The position numbers and the translations under genes are program-made. The notes under the pieces were generated by a model. That model worked only from the letters and a program-made list of their open reading frames with translations. It searched no databases and had not been told where the DNA came from. A stretch of DNA of 64,000 bases, from positions 333,236-397,235 of the forward strand of contig NZ_FCNY02000008.1 in the NCBI RefSeq assembly GCF_001544575.2. Reading direction: 5' to 3'. Position 1 is the first letter of the stretch. Each line of letters opens with the position of its first letter. The stretch is from Caballeronia cordobensis. Lineage in GTDB: Bacteria; Pseudomonadota; Gammaproteobacteria; Burkholderiales; Burkholderiaceae. This document shows positions 52,711 to 62,237 of the stretch, one piece after another.

Positions 52711-54000
52711 ATGAAGCCTCGGCACGGAGCGAACGAAGGCGGCGCCCGGCCCATTCCGCTGCCGCGCCGTCGCGGCCTGATTTTCCCGGCCATCGCGTGG
52801 TCCGGATTTTCATCGGCGTTGGCGTCGATCGTCGTCGGCGGATATCTGCAAGCTTCGCTCGGCACGCTCGACGCGCTCTTCGCCGCCGTCCTTGGCAACT
52901 GGATTCTCTTCATCTACTCGGCCGCGATCGGTTTCGCCGCCGGGCGTTGGGGCCTGAGCTCGCAGCTCGTTCTCGAAGCCGTGTTCGGCCGCTGGGGCGC
53001 CGTGGTTCCGGGCGCGCTGCTGGGAACGCTCGTCACCGGCTGGTACGCGTTTCATGTCGCGCTGACGGCGGCGATTCTCTTCGCCGGGTTGCATGTGCCG
53101 ATGAGCCCGACGTCCGCCATCTGCATCATCGGCGTGCTCTTTGCGGTTCCCGCGATCGTGCGCGTGAGCCACGGTTTCAACATGACGGCGATGGCCATAC
53201 CGGCCATGACACTCTTCGCCATCCTCGTTTTCGGCCACCTTCTCGTGCCGAAACTCACCGTGCTGCTCGACGGTCCCATCGGCGGCGCATTGCCTTTCGG
53301 CACCGGCGTGTGCGTCGCATTCGGCACGTTCGTCGTCAGCGGCACCATGACCGGCGATATCGTGCGTTATTGCCGTACCGGCAATGAAGCCGTGCAGGCC
53401 ACCGCGTACGGATTTCTGTTGTCCAATCTGCCGTTCCTCGTTCTCGGCGTCTTCATCGCGGCCGCCGGCATCCGCGTCATCGATCTTTTCGCGCCGGGCA
53501 ACGCGCTCGGCCGGGTATTGCTGCTGCTCGCGGTCGTTTCGAACTGGACCACTTCCGATGCCTGCCTGACCAACGCCGGCGTGACGTTCAACAGTGCTTT
53601 CCCGCGCTTGAGCTGGGTCACGGTATCCGTGTCGGCGATGCTGCTCGGGATCGTGCTGGCCGTGACGAACACTGTCGGCGACGTGTCGAGCTGGACGCTG
53701 CTGCTGACGGCGCTCGCCGCGCCCATCGGCGGGGTGATCATCGCCGATTACTACGTGCTGCGCGTGCGCGTCGGGTTCTCACGCACACGCGGTGCGCCGG
53801 TCAACGCCGCCGCGCTGCTCGCCGCGGCGGCGGGCATCGCCATCTCTTTCGCATGCGAGCGCCTCGCGCCCGGCGCAGTCACGCCGCTGGTCAGTGCGCC
53901 GGCTGCCGGCTGCTTTTATCTGCTGCTCGCGCGTGTCGCTCCGCATCGGCTGGGCGCCGACTTCGGCCGCGTGACCGCCGGCGCGGAAGCGCTGGACTGA
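52711..54000 (+). CDS. NCS1-family permease (purine/cytosine type), first
   Basis: 429 aa with about 12 membrane helices. The NCS1 signatures are present: SGFSSALASIVVGGYLQASL at the first helix, FAAGRWGLSSQLVLEAVFG, WYAFHVALTAAILFAGL, CVAFGTFVVSGTMTGDIVRY (with the family D) and VVSNWTTSDACLTNAG. CodB-type proteins import nucleobases or hydantoins. The charged N-terminal tail (MKPRHGANEGGARP) precedes the core. AAGGACC lies before the ATG. It is five bases before the sensor kinase gene, so they may be co-transcribed. Confidence 0.85.
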   Translation: MKPRHGANEGGARPIPLPRRRGLIFPAIAWSGFSSALASIVVGGYLQASLGTLDALFAAVLGNWILFIYSAAIGFAAGRWGLSSQLVLEAVFGRWGAVVPGALLGTLVTGWYAFHVALTAAILFAGLHVPMSPTSAICIIGVLFAVPAIVRVSHGFNMTAMAIPAMTLFAILVFGHLLVPKLTVLLDGPIGGALPFGTGVCVAFGTFVVSGTMTGDIVRYCRTGNEAVQATAYGFLLSNLPFLVLGVFIAAAGIRVIDLFAPGNALGRVLLLLAVVSNWTTSDACLTNAGVTFNSAFPRLSWVTVSVSAMLLGIVLAVTNTVGDVSSWTLLLTALAAPIGGVIIADYYVLRVRVGFSRTRGAPVNAAALLAAAAGIAISFACERLAPGAVTPLVSAPAAGCFYLLLARVAPHRLGADFGRVTAGAEALD

Positions 54001-54005
54001 CGCGC

Positions 54006-56447
54006 ATGTTCGGCCTGCGCTCGCGAACGCTCACGCCACGGCCGCCCGCCGAAGCGCGCACGGCGATGGTCGTGATCGTGCTGATATCGTCGCTGGCCTT
54101 TCTGCTGTTTCAGGCGCGCAAGGACGCACTCGACAACTTGCTGCGGCACGAGGCGCGCCTCGCGATCCAGTTCGCGACTGCCGCGAACCACGCGGACCTC
54201 GCGCCTCGCCCCGTGCAGTGGCTCGACAGGGGCGAGCCACTGTCCGCGAATGCGGTTGCGGGCATCGCGGCGTGGCCGCGGCAGACGACGGTCATCATCC
54301 GGGCGCCATTCGATTGCGCTCAGGATTCCCCTTGCCGCGATCTGATCAACGGCGAGTCGAGCCCGGAAGACACGAAGGGCCGTTTCGTGATCCGCGCCGG
54401 CATGCTTTTCGCGTCCATTCACGGCGACGGGATCGCGGCCGTCTCGACCGCGCCGCTGACCGCATTGGCGGCGGGCTTGCCGGGCCGCCTGTCGATGGAC
54501 ATCGTGGGCGTGTTCTTTCTCGGGTGTCTGCTGCTCCTCGTGCGCGAGAGCCGGCTCAGCGACTACTCCGTGCACCGGCTGCTGGATGCCTCGCCGGTTC
54601 CGCTGCTGTTGAGCGATGCAATCGGGCACATCGAGTTCGCGAACCGTCAGGCGCTCGAACTCTTCGTCGGCGAGGCGCCCGGCTCGCTGGCCGAACTGGA
54701 AAGCGCATTGCGGCGTGAGGCGCATCTGTACGCCTGGATTACGTCGGGGCAGGACACGGCCGGCACGATCGAAACCGCCGAGTTCGAAACCGTTGCTCGC
54801 CCGGACGCGGTTCGTCACCTTCTGGTGTCGAGGCAATCGCTGCTGGTGAGATCGAGGCGGGTGATCATCGCGAGCGTGGCCGACATCACCGTGCGGCATC
54901 AGGCGCAGACCGCCCTGCTGGAAGCGAAGAACGCCGCCGAAGCGCTCGGGCGGATGAAGTCCGAATCGCTCGCGATGATCAGCCACGAGCTCAGAACGCC
55001 CGTGAACGGCGTGCTCGGTCTCGCGCAATTGCTCGAGCGCCATGACCTGCCCGAAGGCGCCGCGCAGATCGTGCGCCGCATGATCCAGGCGGGCCGGACG
55101 CTCGCGGCGATCATCAACGATATCGTCGATCTGGCGTTGCTGGAGGTGCGGCAGGTCCGTCTCGAGCCGCGCCGCTTCGACATCCGCGAAACGCTCACGG
55201 GCGCGGCGACGCTGGCGAGCGCCGCGGCGACGGCGAAGGGGCTGCTTGTCCGCGTCACCACGCTCGCGCCGCTGCCGCCTGCCGTGTATGGCGATCCGGC
55301 GCGGCTGCAGCAAATCGTCATCAATCTGGTCAGCAACGGCATCAAGTTCACGGAAGCGGGGCATATCGAAGTGAAGATCGATGTGGCAGGGCGCCGCGAC
55401 GATGCCATCGACATCGTCATCGAAGTGGCCGACACGGGCATCGGCATCGCGCCGGAAATCATCCCGCGTCTGTTCCAGCCGTTCTCGCAGGCGGAAACCG
55501 GGCGCGAGAAGCGCTTCGGCGGCACCGGACTGGGACTCGCGATCAGCAAGGGCCTCGCCGAAGCGATGGGCGGCACGATCTCCGTGCGCAGCGAAGTGGG
55601 GCGCGGCTCGACGTTCATCGTGCGGCTGCCGTTCGCGCTGGCGCAGGGCGAAGAGAGCGGCCCCAAGGGCGCGTTAGCCTCGCGCGTGCTCGTGGTCGAT
55701 GACGTCGCGCTCAATCGCGACATCGTGGCCGAGTTGCTGAGCGCTGAGGGATGCAGCGTCACATCGGCGGCGTCCGGTCAGGAAGCGCTGGAGATTCTCG
55801 AGACGAAGCAGTTCGATCTCATCCTGATGGATATTCGCATGCCGGTGATGGATGGCCTCGCCGCGACCGCCGCCATTCGCGCGAAGGAGGGCGCGCACAG
55901 GCACGCCGGCCCGATTCTCGGCCCGATTCTCGGCCTGACCGCGAATCCGTTGCCGACGGAGCGTCCGCTGTATCTGTTGCGCGGCCTCGACGGCGTGATC
56001 GATAAACCCGTCGACGTGGACAAGCTGCGCGTCGCGCTGCGAGCACTCTCGCAGCCGGCGCAAGCGGCGGACGTGAACGAGGCCCCGCGCATCCGCGAGT
56101 TGCGTCAGTCTCTCGGAGACGAGCGTACCGTGCGTATCGTGCGTGCATTCGCGCAGACGGCGCGCGATGCGCTCGAAGGCATCGCCACGGGCTGCGCCCA
56201 CGGCAACTTCGCGGATGTCGTCGAGCACGCGCACAAGCTCGCGGGCGCGGCCGCGAATCTGCGCTTCGAAGCGCTCGCGGACGCTGCGTCGGCGCTCGAA
56301 CGCATCGCGGAGGCGGGCGGCGCGCTGGAAGTCGCGGAGGCCGCGTCGACGGTCGTGACGTTCTACCGCGACGCGGAGCGATATGTGCGCGTGTCTTTGT
56401 CGTCGTCGTCGCCGGCCGGTCCGGCGAACAGATATCCGGTGCCGTGA
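54006..56447 (+). CDS. Hybrid sensor histidine kinase with receiver and HPt domains
   Basis: 813 aa. The first membrane helix is at about 20-36, the second near 165-180 (DIVGVFFLGCLLLLV), with a ~130-residue periplasmic region between. A PAS-like section follows to about 305. HisKA has SLAMISHELRTPVNG with the phospho-His near 327. The ATPase domain has NLVSNGIKFTE, DTGIGIAPEII and GTGLGLAISKGL (about 436-510). A receiver domain has VLVVDDVALNRDIV and LILMDIRMPVMDG (Asp near 608), then an HPt domain EHAHKLAGAAANLRF (His near 743). It is an ArcB/BvgS-type phosphorelay protein. It overlaps the RR gene convergently by 85 bases and is five bases after a permease gene. Confidence 0.9.
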   Translation: MFGLRSRTLTPRPPAEARTAMVVIVLISSLAFLLFQARKDALDNLLRHEARLAIQFATAANHADLAPRPVQWLDRGEPLSANAVAGIAAWPRQTTVIIRAPFDCAQDSPCRDLINGESSPEDTKGRFVIRAGMLFASIHGDGIAAVSTAPLTALAAGLPGRLSMDIVGVFFLGCLLLLVRESRLSDYSVHRLLDASPVPLLLSDAIGHIEFANRQALELFVGEAPGSLAELESALRREAHLYAWITSGQDTAGTIETAEFETVARPDAVRHLLVSRQSLLVRSRRVIIASVADITVRHQAQTALLEAKNAAEALGRMKSESLAMISHELRTPVNGVLGLAQLLERHDLPEGAAQIVRRMIQAGRTLAAIINDIVDLALLEVRQVRLEPRRFDIRETLTGAATLASAAATAKGLLVRVTTLAPLPPAVYGDPARLQQIVINLVSNGIKFTEAGHIEVKIDVAGRRDDAIDIVIEVADTGIGIAPEIIPRLFQPFSQAETGREKRFGGTGLGLAISKGLAEAMGGTISVRSEVGRGSTFIVRLPFALAQGEESGPKGALASRVLVVDDVALNRDIVAELLSAEGCSVTSAASGQEALEILETKQFDLILMDIRMPVMDGLAATAAIRAKEGAHRHAGPILGPILGLTANPLPTERPLYLLRGLDGVIDKPVDVDKLRVALRALSQPAQAADVNEAPRIRELRQSLGDERTVRIVRAFAQTARDALEGIATGCAHGNFADVVEHAHKLAGAAANLRFEALADAASALERIAEAGGALEVAEAASTVVTFYRDAERYVRVSLSSSSPAGPANRYPVP

Positions 56448-57126
56448 ACCGTCTTGATCAGATGCGGATTGTCGGGGTCCGTTTCGATCTTGCGGCGCAA
56501 CCGCCGCACGAGCGTGTCGATCGTGCGGTCCATCGATTCGAAACGCTTGCGCCGCGTCGCCGAAATGAGGCGCTCACGTGACATGACCTGGCCCGCGTTA
56601 CGCACGAGCACGGTAAGCAGATCGAATTCGGCGTGGTCAGCGGCACGGTCCGGCCGGCGGCGTCGGTCAGGATGCGCGAGCGCGTATCGAGCAGGAACTG
56701 ACCGAACGCGAGCATCGACGACGCGGAGAGCGATGCGCTGCGGCTATGCCCCACGCGGCGCAGCAGATTGCGCACGCGCGGCAGCAGCTCGCGCTCGTCG
56801 ACGGGTTTCGCGATGTAATCGTCCGCGCCGTACTCGAGGCCGAGTATGCGATCGACCTTGTCGTTGCGGCCGGTGATCAAAATAATGCCGATCTCGGATC
56901 GGGCGCGCAGCTCGCGCGTGAGCGAGAGACCGTCGCGTCCCGGCAGGCGGATATCGAGCAGAACCAGGTCCACGGGTTTCATGCGCATCACGCGGTCGAG
57001 CTCGTCGGCGTCGGCGGCGCAATCGATCTGATACCCCTCGCTTTCCAGGAAGCCTTCCAGCGTTTCGCGGATGGACGGATCGTCGTCCACCACGGCGATG
57101 CGCTCGCCGCTTTTCGTCCGCTGCAT
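56363..57126 (-). pseudogene. OmpR-family response regulator broken by a one-base frameshift
   Basis: From an ATG with CAGGGAGAC: ERIAVVDDDPSIRETLEGFL, the phospho-accepting VDLVLLDIRLPGRDG and ADDYIAKPVDERELL of a receiver, then the start of the wing domain to RTVPLTT. The expected continuation AEFDLLTVLVRNAGQVMSRE and the DNA-binding RRLRRKIETDPDNPHLIKTV continue in another frame down to 56363. Adding one base near 56631-56636 restores a standard ~254-aa response regulator. It is most likely the partner of the adjacent kinase. A real lesion would leave the kinase without its DNA-binding output; a sequencing error is possible. Confidence 0.7.
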
Positions 57127-57288
57127 GCCGTGTCTCCCTGAGTGCCGCTCGCGCGGCGCCGCGTCGCGATCCGTCGTTTGTTCACAAATTTTAACAAACA
57201 GCCATAGCTTGTTCAATTGACATGGCAGACGCGTTCACATCATCGCCGGATAGTGAGGCCACCAGCGACACTTCAACAGGAGACGGAG

Positions 57289-58749
57289 ATGGACCTGCAA
57301 AAGCAAATCTGTGGCATGGACGCGGTCGCGCTTGCCAAGGCGGTAAGAACGAGGGAGCTATCGGCGGTCGAAGTCGTCGATGCGCATCTCGCGCGGATGG
57401 ACGCGGTCGAGCCGTCGATTCATGCGTTCTGCACCGTGACGGCGCAATGCGCCCGGGACGCGGCGCGCGAGGTGGACGCGCGCATCTCGCGCGGCGACGA
57501 GGTCGGCGTACTGGCGGGCGTGCCGGTCGGCATCAAGGATCTGGTGTGCACGGCGGGCATCCGCACCGCGTCGGGCTCGCCGGCCTACAAGGACTTCGTG
57601 CCCGACGAAGACGATGTCGTAGTCGAACGCCTGAAGAAAGCGGACGCGATCATCGTCGGGAAGACCAACGTGCCGGAGTTCGGCTATAGCGGCGTTGGTC
57701 ACAACCCCGTCTTCGAAACCACGCGCAATCCGTGGAATACGGCGATGACGCCGGGCGGTTCCAGCGCCGGCTCCGGCGCGGCCGTGGCGAGCGGCGAGGT
57801 GCCGTTCGCGATCGGCAGCGACGGTGGCGGCTCGATCCGCATTCCGTCGGCGCATTCGGGCATCTACGGCATCAAGCCGTCGATGGGCCGCGTGCCGCTG
57901 TATCCCGGCTGCCGCGACGAGCGCTATCCGGGCGTGTCGAGCTGGGAGAGCCTGGAGCATCTCGGCCCGATGAGCCGCACCGTCGCCGACAGCGCGCTGA
58001 TGCTGTCCGTGATCGCCGGTCCCGATCCGCGCGATCGCCACTCGCTTCCGCACGCCGGGTTCGACTGGATGAAGGCGCTCGACGGCGATCTCAAGGGCTT
58101 GCGCGTCGCCTATAGCCCGGACTGGGGCTACGCGGCAGTCGATCCGCAAGTGCGCAAAGTGGTGGATGAGGCCGTGCGCGTGTTCGAGCGCGACCTCGGC
58201 TGCACGGTCGAAGTCGCTCACCCGGGCTGGAGCGATCCGTTCGACGCGTTCTGGGCCATCGTCGCGATGGACACCGATCTCAAAGGCATGCGCGCGATGG
58301 TCGAGCAATACGGCGAACAGATGTCGCCGCATCTCGTTGCCTTCCTGAATCATCCGTGGAGCGCGGAAGACTTCACCAACGCCAGCGTCACGCGCAAGGC
58401 GCTCGTCAACCGGATGTGGCGCTTCATGGCGAACTACGACCTGCTGCTTACGCCGACGCTGTCGGTGCCGCCGTTTCCCGTACACATGCAGGGCCCGGAA
58501 ATCATCGATGGACGAATGGTCGCGCCGACGCAGTGGCTCTCGTTCACCTATCCGATCAATCTGACCGGGCAACCGGCCGCATCCGTGCCCGCCGGATTCA
58601 CGACCGACGGCTTGCCGATCGGGCTGCAGATCGTCGGCCGGCATCTGGATGACCCGCTCGTGCTGCGCGCTTCCGCGGCATTCGAGAAGGCGCGGCCGTG
58701 GCGTCAGGCATGTCCGCCGTTGCTGAAGGAACTCGGGCTCGCCAACTGA
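57289..58749 (+). CDS. Amidase-signature-family amidase
   Basis: 486 aa from the ATG at 57289 with GGAGACGG. The amidase signature is clear: GVPVGIKDLVCTAG (catalytic Lys), TPGGSSAGSGAAVA (Ser-cisSer), and GSDGGGSIRIPSAHSG. The usual length is ~480. These enzymes hydrolyse amides, imides or carbamates. With two NCS1 permeases around it, it may act on a cyclic ureide or nucleobase-derived amide, though no family-specific residue shows that. The 28-base gap to the second permease suggests a two-gene operon. Confidence 0.9.
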   Translation: MDLQKQICGMDAVALAKAVRTRELSAVEVVDAHLARMDAVEPSIHAFCTVTAQCARDAAREVDARISRGDEVGVLAGVPVGIKDLVCTAGIRTASGSPAYKDFVPDEDDVVVERLKKADAIIVGKTNVPEFGYSGVGHNPVFETTRNPWNTAMTPGGSSAGSGAAVASGEVPFAIGSDGGGSIRIPSAHSGIYGIKPSMGRVPLYPGCRDERYPGVSSWESLEHLGPMSRTVADSALMLSVIAGPDPRDRHSLPHAGFDWMKALDGDLKGLRVAYSPDWGYAAVDPQVRKVVDEAVRVFERDLGCTVEVAHPGWSDPFDAFWAIVAMDTDLKGMRAMVEQYGEQMSPHLVAFLNHPWSAEDFTNASVTRKALVNRMWRFMANYDLLLTPTLSVPPFPVHMQGPEIIDGRMVAPTQWLSFTYPINLTGQPAASVPAGFTTDGLPIGLQIVGRHLDDPLVLRASAAFEKARPWRQACPPLLKELGLAN

Positions 58750-58777
58750 AACCAGTCACGCTGACAAGGGGAACATC

Positions 58778-60088
58778 ATGAGCAGTTCGACCGAGCAACA
58801 CGGCGTCGACGAAGAGTTCGAGCATCAACCCGTCCCGCTTTCGCATCGTCATTCGCTGTCATCGGTGGCCGCGGTCTGGTTCGGCTTTCCGATGATCATC
58901 ACCAACGCTGTGTTCGGCGGCGTCATCGCCTACAACCTGGGGTTCGTGCGCGCGCTGATCGCCATTTCGATCGGCAACGCGATCCTGCTCGCCTATGTGG
59001 GCACGCTCAGCTTTATCGCGGGGAACACGGGCCGCAACTTCGCGCTTATGGCGGAGCGCACGTTCGGCAAAAAGGGCTATGTGATCACGTCGGGCTTTCT
59101 GGCCACTGTCGTTGTCGGCTGGTATGCGTTCCAGACCGGGCTCACCGGCACCACGGTGCACGCGTCGTTCGGCTGGAACGAAACGGCGACCATCGTCGGC
59201 GCGACGCTGCTCTTTACGGCGGTGACCTACATGGGCATCCGCGCGCTGTCGATCGTCGGCATGATCGCGGCGCCGATGTACGTGATCCTCGCGGTCGTCG
59301 CGCTCGTGATGATCGGCGCCGATCATCCGCTCTCGTCCGTGCTGACTTACGACGGCGCGGGCGCTGCCAGCGTGATGTCGTTCGGCGGCGCGGTGACGCT
59401 CGTGGTCGCGACCTTCGCGGATTCCGGAACGATGACGGCCGATTTCACGCGCTGGGCTCGCGACGGCAGGAACGCGGTCTATGCGACGCTGACTGCGTTC
59501 CCGTTCGCGAACATGATCGCGCAACTGGTCGGCATGGTGATCGTCTGCGCGGGTGCCGCAGCCGCGCCCGCGACGAGCGGCGGCGACTTCATGCCGGTGC
59601 TGACGAGTCATGGCGGCGCGCTGTCGGTCATCGCGCTCGTGTTCGTGTTCGTGAATCTGGGCTCGGTGTGCACGCATTGCCTGTACAACGGCGCGGTGGG
59701 CTGGGGACGCATCGCGAAGCGCAGGATGCGCACGATGACGATCGCGCTCGGGCTGCTGGGCGGCGTAGTGGCGGTAGCGGGCGTGTGGAGCCTTTTCCTG
59801 AACTGGCTGAACCTGCTCGGCGTGTTCGTGCCGCCGATCGGTGCGGTGATCATCGTCGACCAGTTGATGATTCGCCATTACGCGGTCGATGAGGACGTGC
59901 CGAACTTCCGCGGCACTGCGTTCCTGGCATGGGCGTGCGGAGCAGTCGTCGCGATCTGCGTGCACGAAATGGCGCCGTGGTTTCCCGAGGCTGTTGCGGG
60001 CATGCTGTCGGGTGGTCTCACGTACTTCGCGTTGTCGCAGAAATCGAAACGCGTCGTGCGCCGGGAGGATGGGACTGCTAACACGTAG
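58778..60088 (+). CDS. NCS1-family permease, second
   Basis: 436 aa with about 12 helices. VWFGFPMIITNAVFGGVIAY, FIAGNTGRNFALMAERTFG, VVATFADSGTMTADFTRW (the acidic residue of the NCS1 substrate path) and IGAVIIVDQLMIRHYAVDE are typical. It differs from the first permease throughout, though both keep the S/ADSGTM-T-D motif. It follows the amidase gene and is probably its transport partner. The protein has a charged N-terminal tail (SSSTEQHGVDEEFEHQPVPL). Confidence 0.87.
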   Translation: MSSSTEQHGVDEEFEHQPVPLSHRHSLSSVAAVWFGFPMIITNAVFGGVIAYNLGFVRALIAISIGNAILLAYVGTLSFIAGNTGRNFALMAERTFGKKGYVITSGFLATVVVGWYAFQTGLTGTTVHASFGWNETATIVGATLLFTAVTYMGIRALSIVGMIAAPMYVILAVVALVMIGADHPLSSVLTYDGAGAASVMSFGGAVTLVVATFADSGTMTADFTRWARDGRNAVYATLTAFPFANMIAQLVGMVIVCAGAAAAPATSGGDFMPVLTSHGGALSVIALVFVFVNLGSVCTHCLYNGAVGWGRIAKRRMRTMTIALGLLGGVVAVAGVWSLFLNWLNLLGVFVPPIGAVIIVDQLMIRHYAVDEDVPNFRGTAFLAWACGAVVAICVHEMAPWFPEAVAGMLSGGLTYFALSQKSKRVVRREDGTANT

Positions 60089-60105
60089 GTGCGCCGAAGA
60101 GCGGT

Positions 60106-60150
60106 CGCCGCGCCGGACGAAGTCGGTCCGCGCGGCGATCATCGAACGAT
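60106..60150 (+). terminator. Possible terminator after the second permease gene
   Basis: CGCCGCGCCGGAC (60106-60118) can pair with GGTCCGCGCGGCG (60125-60137) as a strong GC stem-loop, followed after about 12 bases by TTTT. The distance to the T-run makes it weaker than a standard terminator. Confidence 0.4.
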
Positions 60151-60183
60151 TTTGGATGCGCCAGTCGAGGCACGCGGCTGTGA

Positions 60184-60852
60184 CTACGCCTTGGCGCGTT
60201 TGCGAGCTGTGCGCGTAACCGCTGGCGCCTCAGCGCGCGCGCATTGCTGGATCACGCGCTGAAGATGATCCGGACCCGCCGTAATCGCGCTAAGCAACGT
60301 CATCAGGACGAAGTCGATCAACTTCGGTATTGCGACTTTGGTGTCCGCCCGCGGCGCGCGGTTCGACAGGATCAGCGTGGCGAGACCATGTTCCATGCTC
60401 CACGCGGCATGGGTCACGAGTTTGAGGTCGGCCTGCGACCAGCCACTCTCGATGGCTAGCGCCTCGATCGTGTCGGAGAACAACCCGAAAGACCGGTTAC
60501 TTTCGTCAGTGAGTTCCGGATACGCCTGATGCGCCGCGATGCGAGGCCCGATCATCAGACCGAACAGCCCATTGTGGCGCTGCGCGAACTCAACGTACAC
60601 CCGCATCATCCGGTACGCTTTGGAAAGCGCCGTATCCTCGCTGTCGCGGATCGCAACGCGCAGCGCAGCGAGATCACGATAACCACTCGCCGCGATCGTG
60701 GCCAGCAGCTCGTCGATACCCGCGAAATGCCGCGAGGGCGCGGCCTCCGATACGCCCACCATGCGTGCGAGGTAACGAAGGCTCAGGTCTTGCACGCAGC
60801 GCGCGCTTCGCGGAGCGAAACCGGACATTTCTAACGAGCCCAAACGCGACAT
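60184..60852 (-). CDS. TetR-family regulator with replaced N-terminus
   Basis: 222 aa. From about residue 20 the protein is TetR: VQDLSLRYLARMVGVSEAAP then SRHFAGIDELLATIAASGYR, followed by an effector domain with LKLVTHAAWSMEHGLATLIL. The first helix of the HTH domain (normally ~20 residues) is missing. The opening MSRLGSLEMSGFAPRSARC is read through an ISNCY end. It therefore starts in an IS-derived codon and may not bind DNA properly. It sits at the boundary between the permease module and the insertion elements. Confidence 0.6.
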   Translation of the reverse strand: MSRLGSLEMSGFAPRSARCVQDLSLRYLARMVGVSEAAPSRHFAGIDELLATIAASGYRDLAALRVAIRDSEDTALSKAYRMMRVYVEFAQRHNGLFGLMIGPRIAAHQAYPELTDESNRSFGLFSDTIEALAIESGWSQADLKLVTHAAWSMEHGLATLILSNRAPRADTKVAIPKLIDFVLMTLLSAITAGPDHLQRVIQQCARAEAPAVTRTARKRAKA

Positions 60853-60856
60853 TTCT
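60824..60856. mobile_element. Solo right-end remnant of an ISNCY element
   Basis: GGACATTTCT and AACGCGACATTTCT (60843-60856; identical over 14 bases to the right end of the complete element at 63893-63906) occur about 20 bases apart, as at 63.87-63.91 kb. No transposase or opposite end remains. The TetR gene adjoins its inner side, so a deletion apparently joined the two. Confidence 0.6.
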
Positions 60857-61103
60857 TATATGGTCGCCGCCCATTTGCAAGGTAATTGTTCGTAGCGAGG
60901 AGGGTGGTTGCAGACTTATATCCGGACTCGATCGCGGGCATGCCCGCCGGCCCCGATGGATTTCGCCGCAAAGGGTCCTAATCTAAAAGGCGGACTCGAA
61001 GTCCGAGAAATGTCTCAGGCTTGCCTTTGCGCGGTCCAACCTGTCTTGCCATCGTTCAATCTACCTGTGCAACGGTGGATAAGTTTTAAGTTGCGTAGCT
61101 TGC

Positions 61104-62114
61104 TTACTGCTGTGGTGAGGCTTGATACGTTCGTCCATACGCAAGCAGCGCCCAAATCGTTCGTGCCATCTTGTTGGCGAGAGCGACAGCAACGACGTTC
61201 GTCGGACGCCGGGTCAACATCAGGCGCAATCGCTCCGGCAAATGCCTTGAGCTTGAGATCACCGCTCGAGCTCCGTGAATCAGCAGCGTTCGCAAATAGA
61301 CGTCACCGCGTTTGCTGATGCCTCCAAGCTTCGTTTTGCCTCCGGAGCTATTCTGTCGCGGCACCAGACCAAGATAGGCAGCGAACTCGCGTCCGGAGCG
61401 GAACGACTTCGCTTGTCCGATTACCGATACCGCAGCGGTCGCGGTAAGCACACCAACGCCGGGAATTTCGGAGATCCGGCGACATGCGTCGCCGTTGCGC
61501 CGCCATTCCTGAATGCGACGTTCGAGCAGTTCGATCTGCTCGTCGAGCGTACGAAGTCGCGAGAGTTGATCTTGCAGACTTTCCGTCAGCATGACGGGAA
61601 ACTGGTCAGCTAGTGACGTCAGGGACGCTTTCGCAGCCTCAATGGATGGGCGACGGCCTTGCGGCAGTACGATGCCGAACTCGTAGAGCAATCCACGAAG
61701 CTGATTGATGTGCATGACGCGAATCCGGACCAGTTGCTGACGGATCCGGTGCATCGTCAGCATGGCCTGCTGATCTTCGGTCTTGACTGCGACGAACCGC
61801 ATGCCAGGGCGCTGGGCGGCTTCCCAGATTGCGGCGGCATCAGCCGCGTCGTTCTTGTTCGACTTCACAAACGGTCGTACGAACTGGGCCGCTATGAGCC
61901 GCACGTCGTGGCCGAGGCGTGCCAGAGTTCGGGCCCAATGATGAGCACTGCCACAAGCTTCCATGACGACGCGGCATGCCGGCCGGTTCGCAAAGAACGG
62001 CACGAGCTGCGCACGTTTGAGCGCCTTGCTGTAAATCGCGCCGGTCTGAGGATCGACGTAGTGAATCTGGAAAACGCGCTTGGTCAGATCGATGGCAATG
62101 GTCGTGGATTCCAT
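61104..62114 (-). CDS. IS110-family transposase
   Basis: 336 aa from an ATG with AAGGAG; the frame opens 35 codons higher but without a site. The N-terminal DEDD RuvC-like domain begins TTIAIDLTKRVFQIHYVD, with ACGSAHHWARTLARLGHDV and NKNDAADAAAIWEAAQRP. The C-terminal domain has ISEIPGVGVLTATAAVSVIG and FAAYLGLVPRQNSSGGKTKL, followed by GGISKRGDVYLRTLLIHGAR with the catalytic-type Ser. IS110 elements lack terminal inverted repeats and use a noncoding bridge RNA. The upstream stretch after 62114 is the place to look for it. The exact ends are not visible. Confidence 0.92.
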   Translation of the reverse strand: MESTTIAIDLTKRVFQIHYVDPQTGAIYSKALKRAQLVPFFANRPACRVVMEACGSAHHWARTLARLGHDVRLIAAQFVRPFVKSNKNDAADAAAIWEAAQRPGMRFVAVKTEDQQAMLTMHRIRQQLVRIRVMHINQLRGLLYEFGIVLPQGRRPSIEAAKASLTSLADQFPVMLTESLQDQLSRLRTLDEQIELLERRIQEWRRNGDACRRISEIPGVGVLTATAAVSVIGQAKSFRSGREFAAYLGLVPRQNSSGGKTKLGGISKRGDVYLRTLLIHGARAVISSSRHLPERLRLMLTRRPTNVVAVALANKMARTIWALLAYGRTYQASPQQ

Positions 62115-62219
62115 CTGGTTCTCCTTGACGGCGAACACACCGAACCAGCAATGTCGCACGCTCCAGTCAACCGAACTGCGGCGACGGATGACCGCTAAGG
62201 CGGGAGGCGACCATTCCAT
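62115..62219 (-). ncRNA. Candidate bridge-RNA region of the IS110 element
   Basis: IS110-group elements carry their bridge RNA in the noncoding end before the transposase gene. This ~105-base stretch is the only such space upstream of the ATG; it is GC-rich and includes partly complementary pieces (GGCGGGAGGCG region). I have not established its folding, and the element's end is unknown. Confidence 0.25.
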
Positions 62220-62237
62220 CTAAAAAGCTCTAACATA

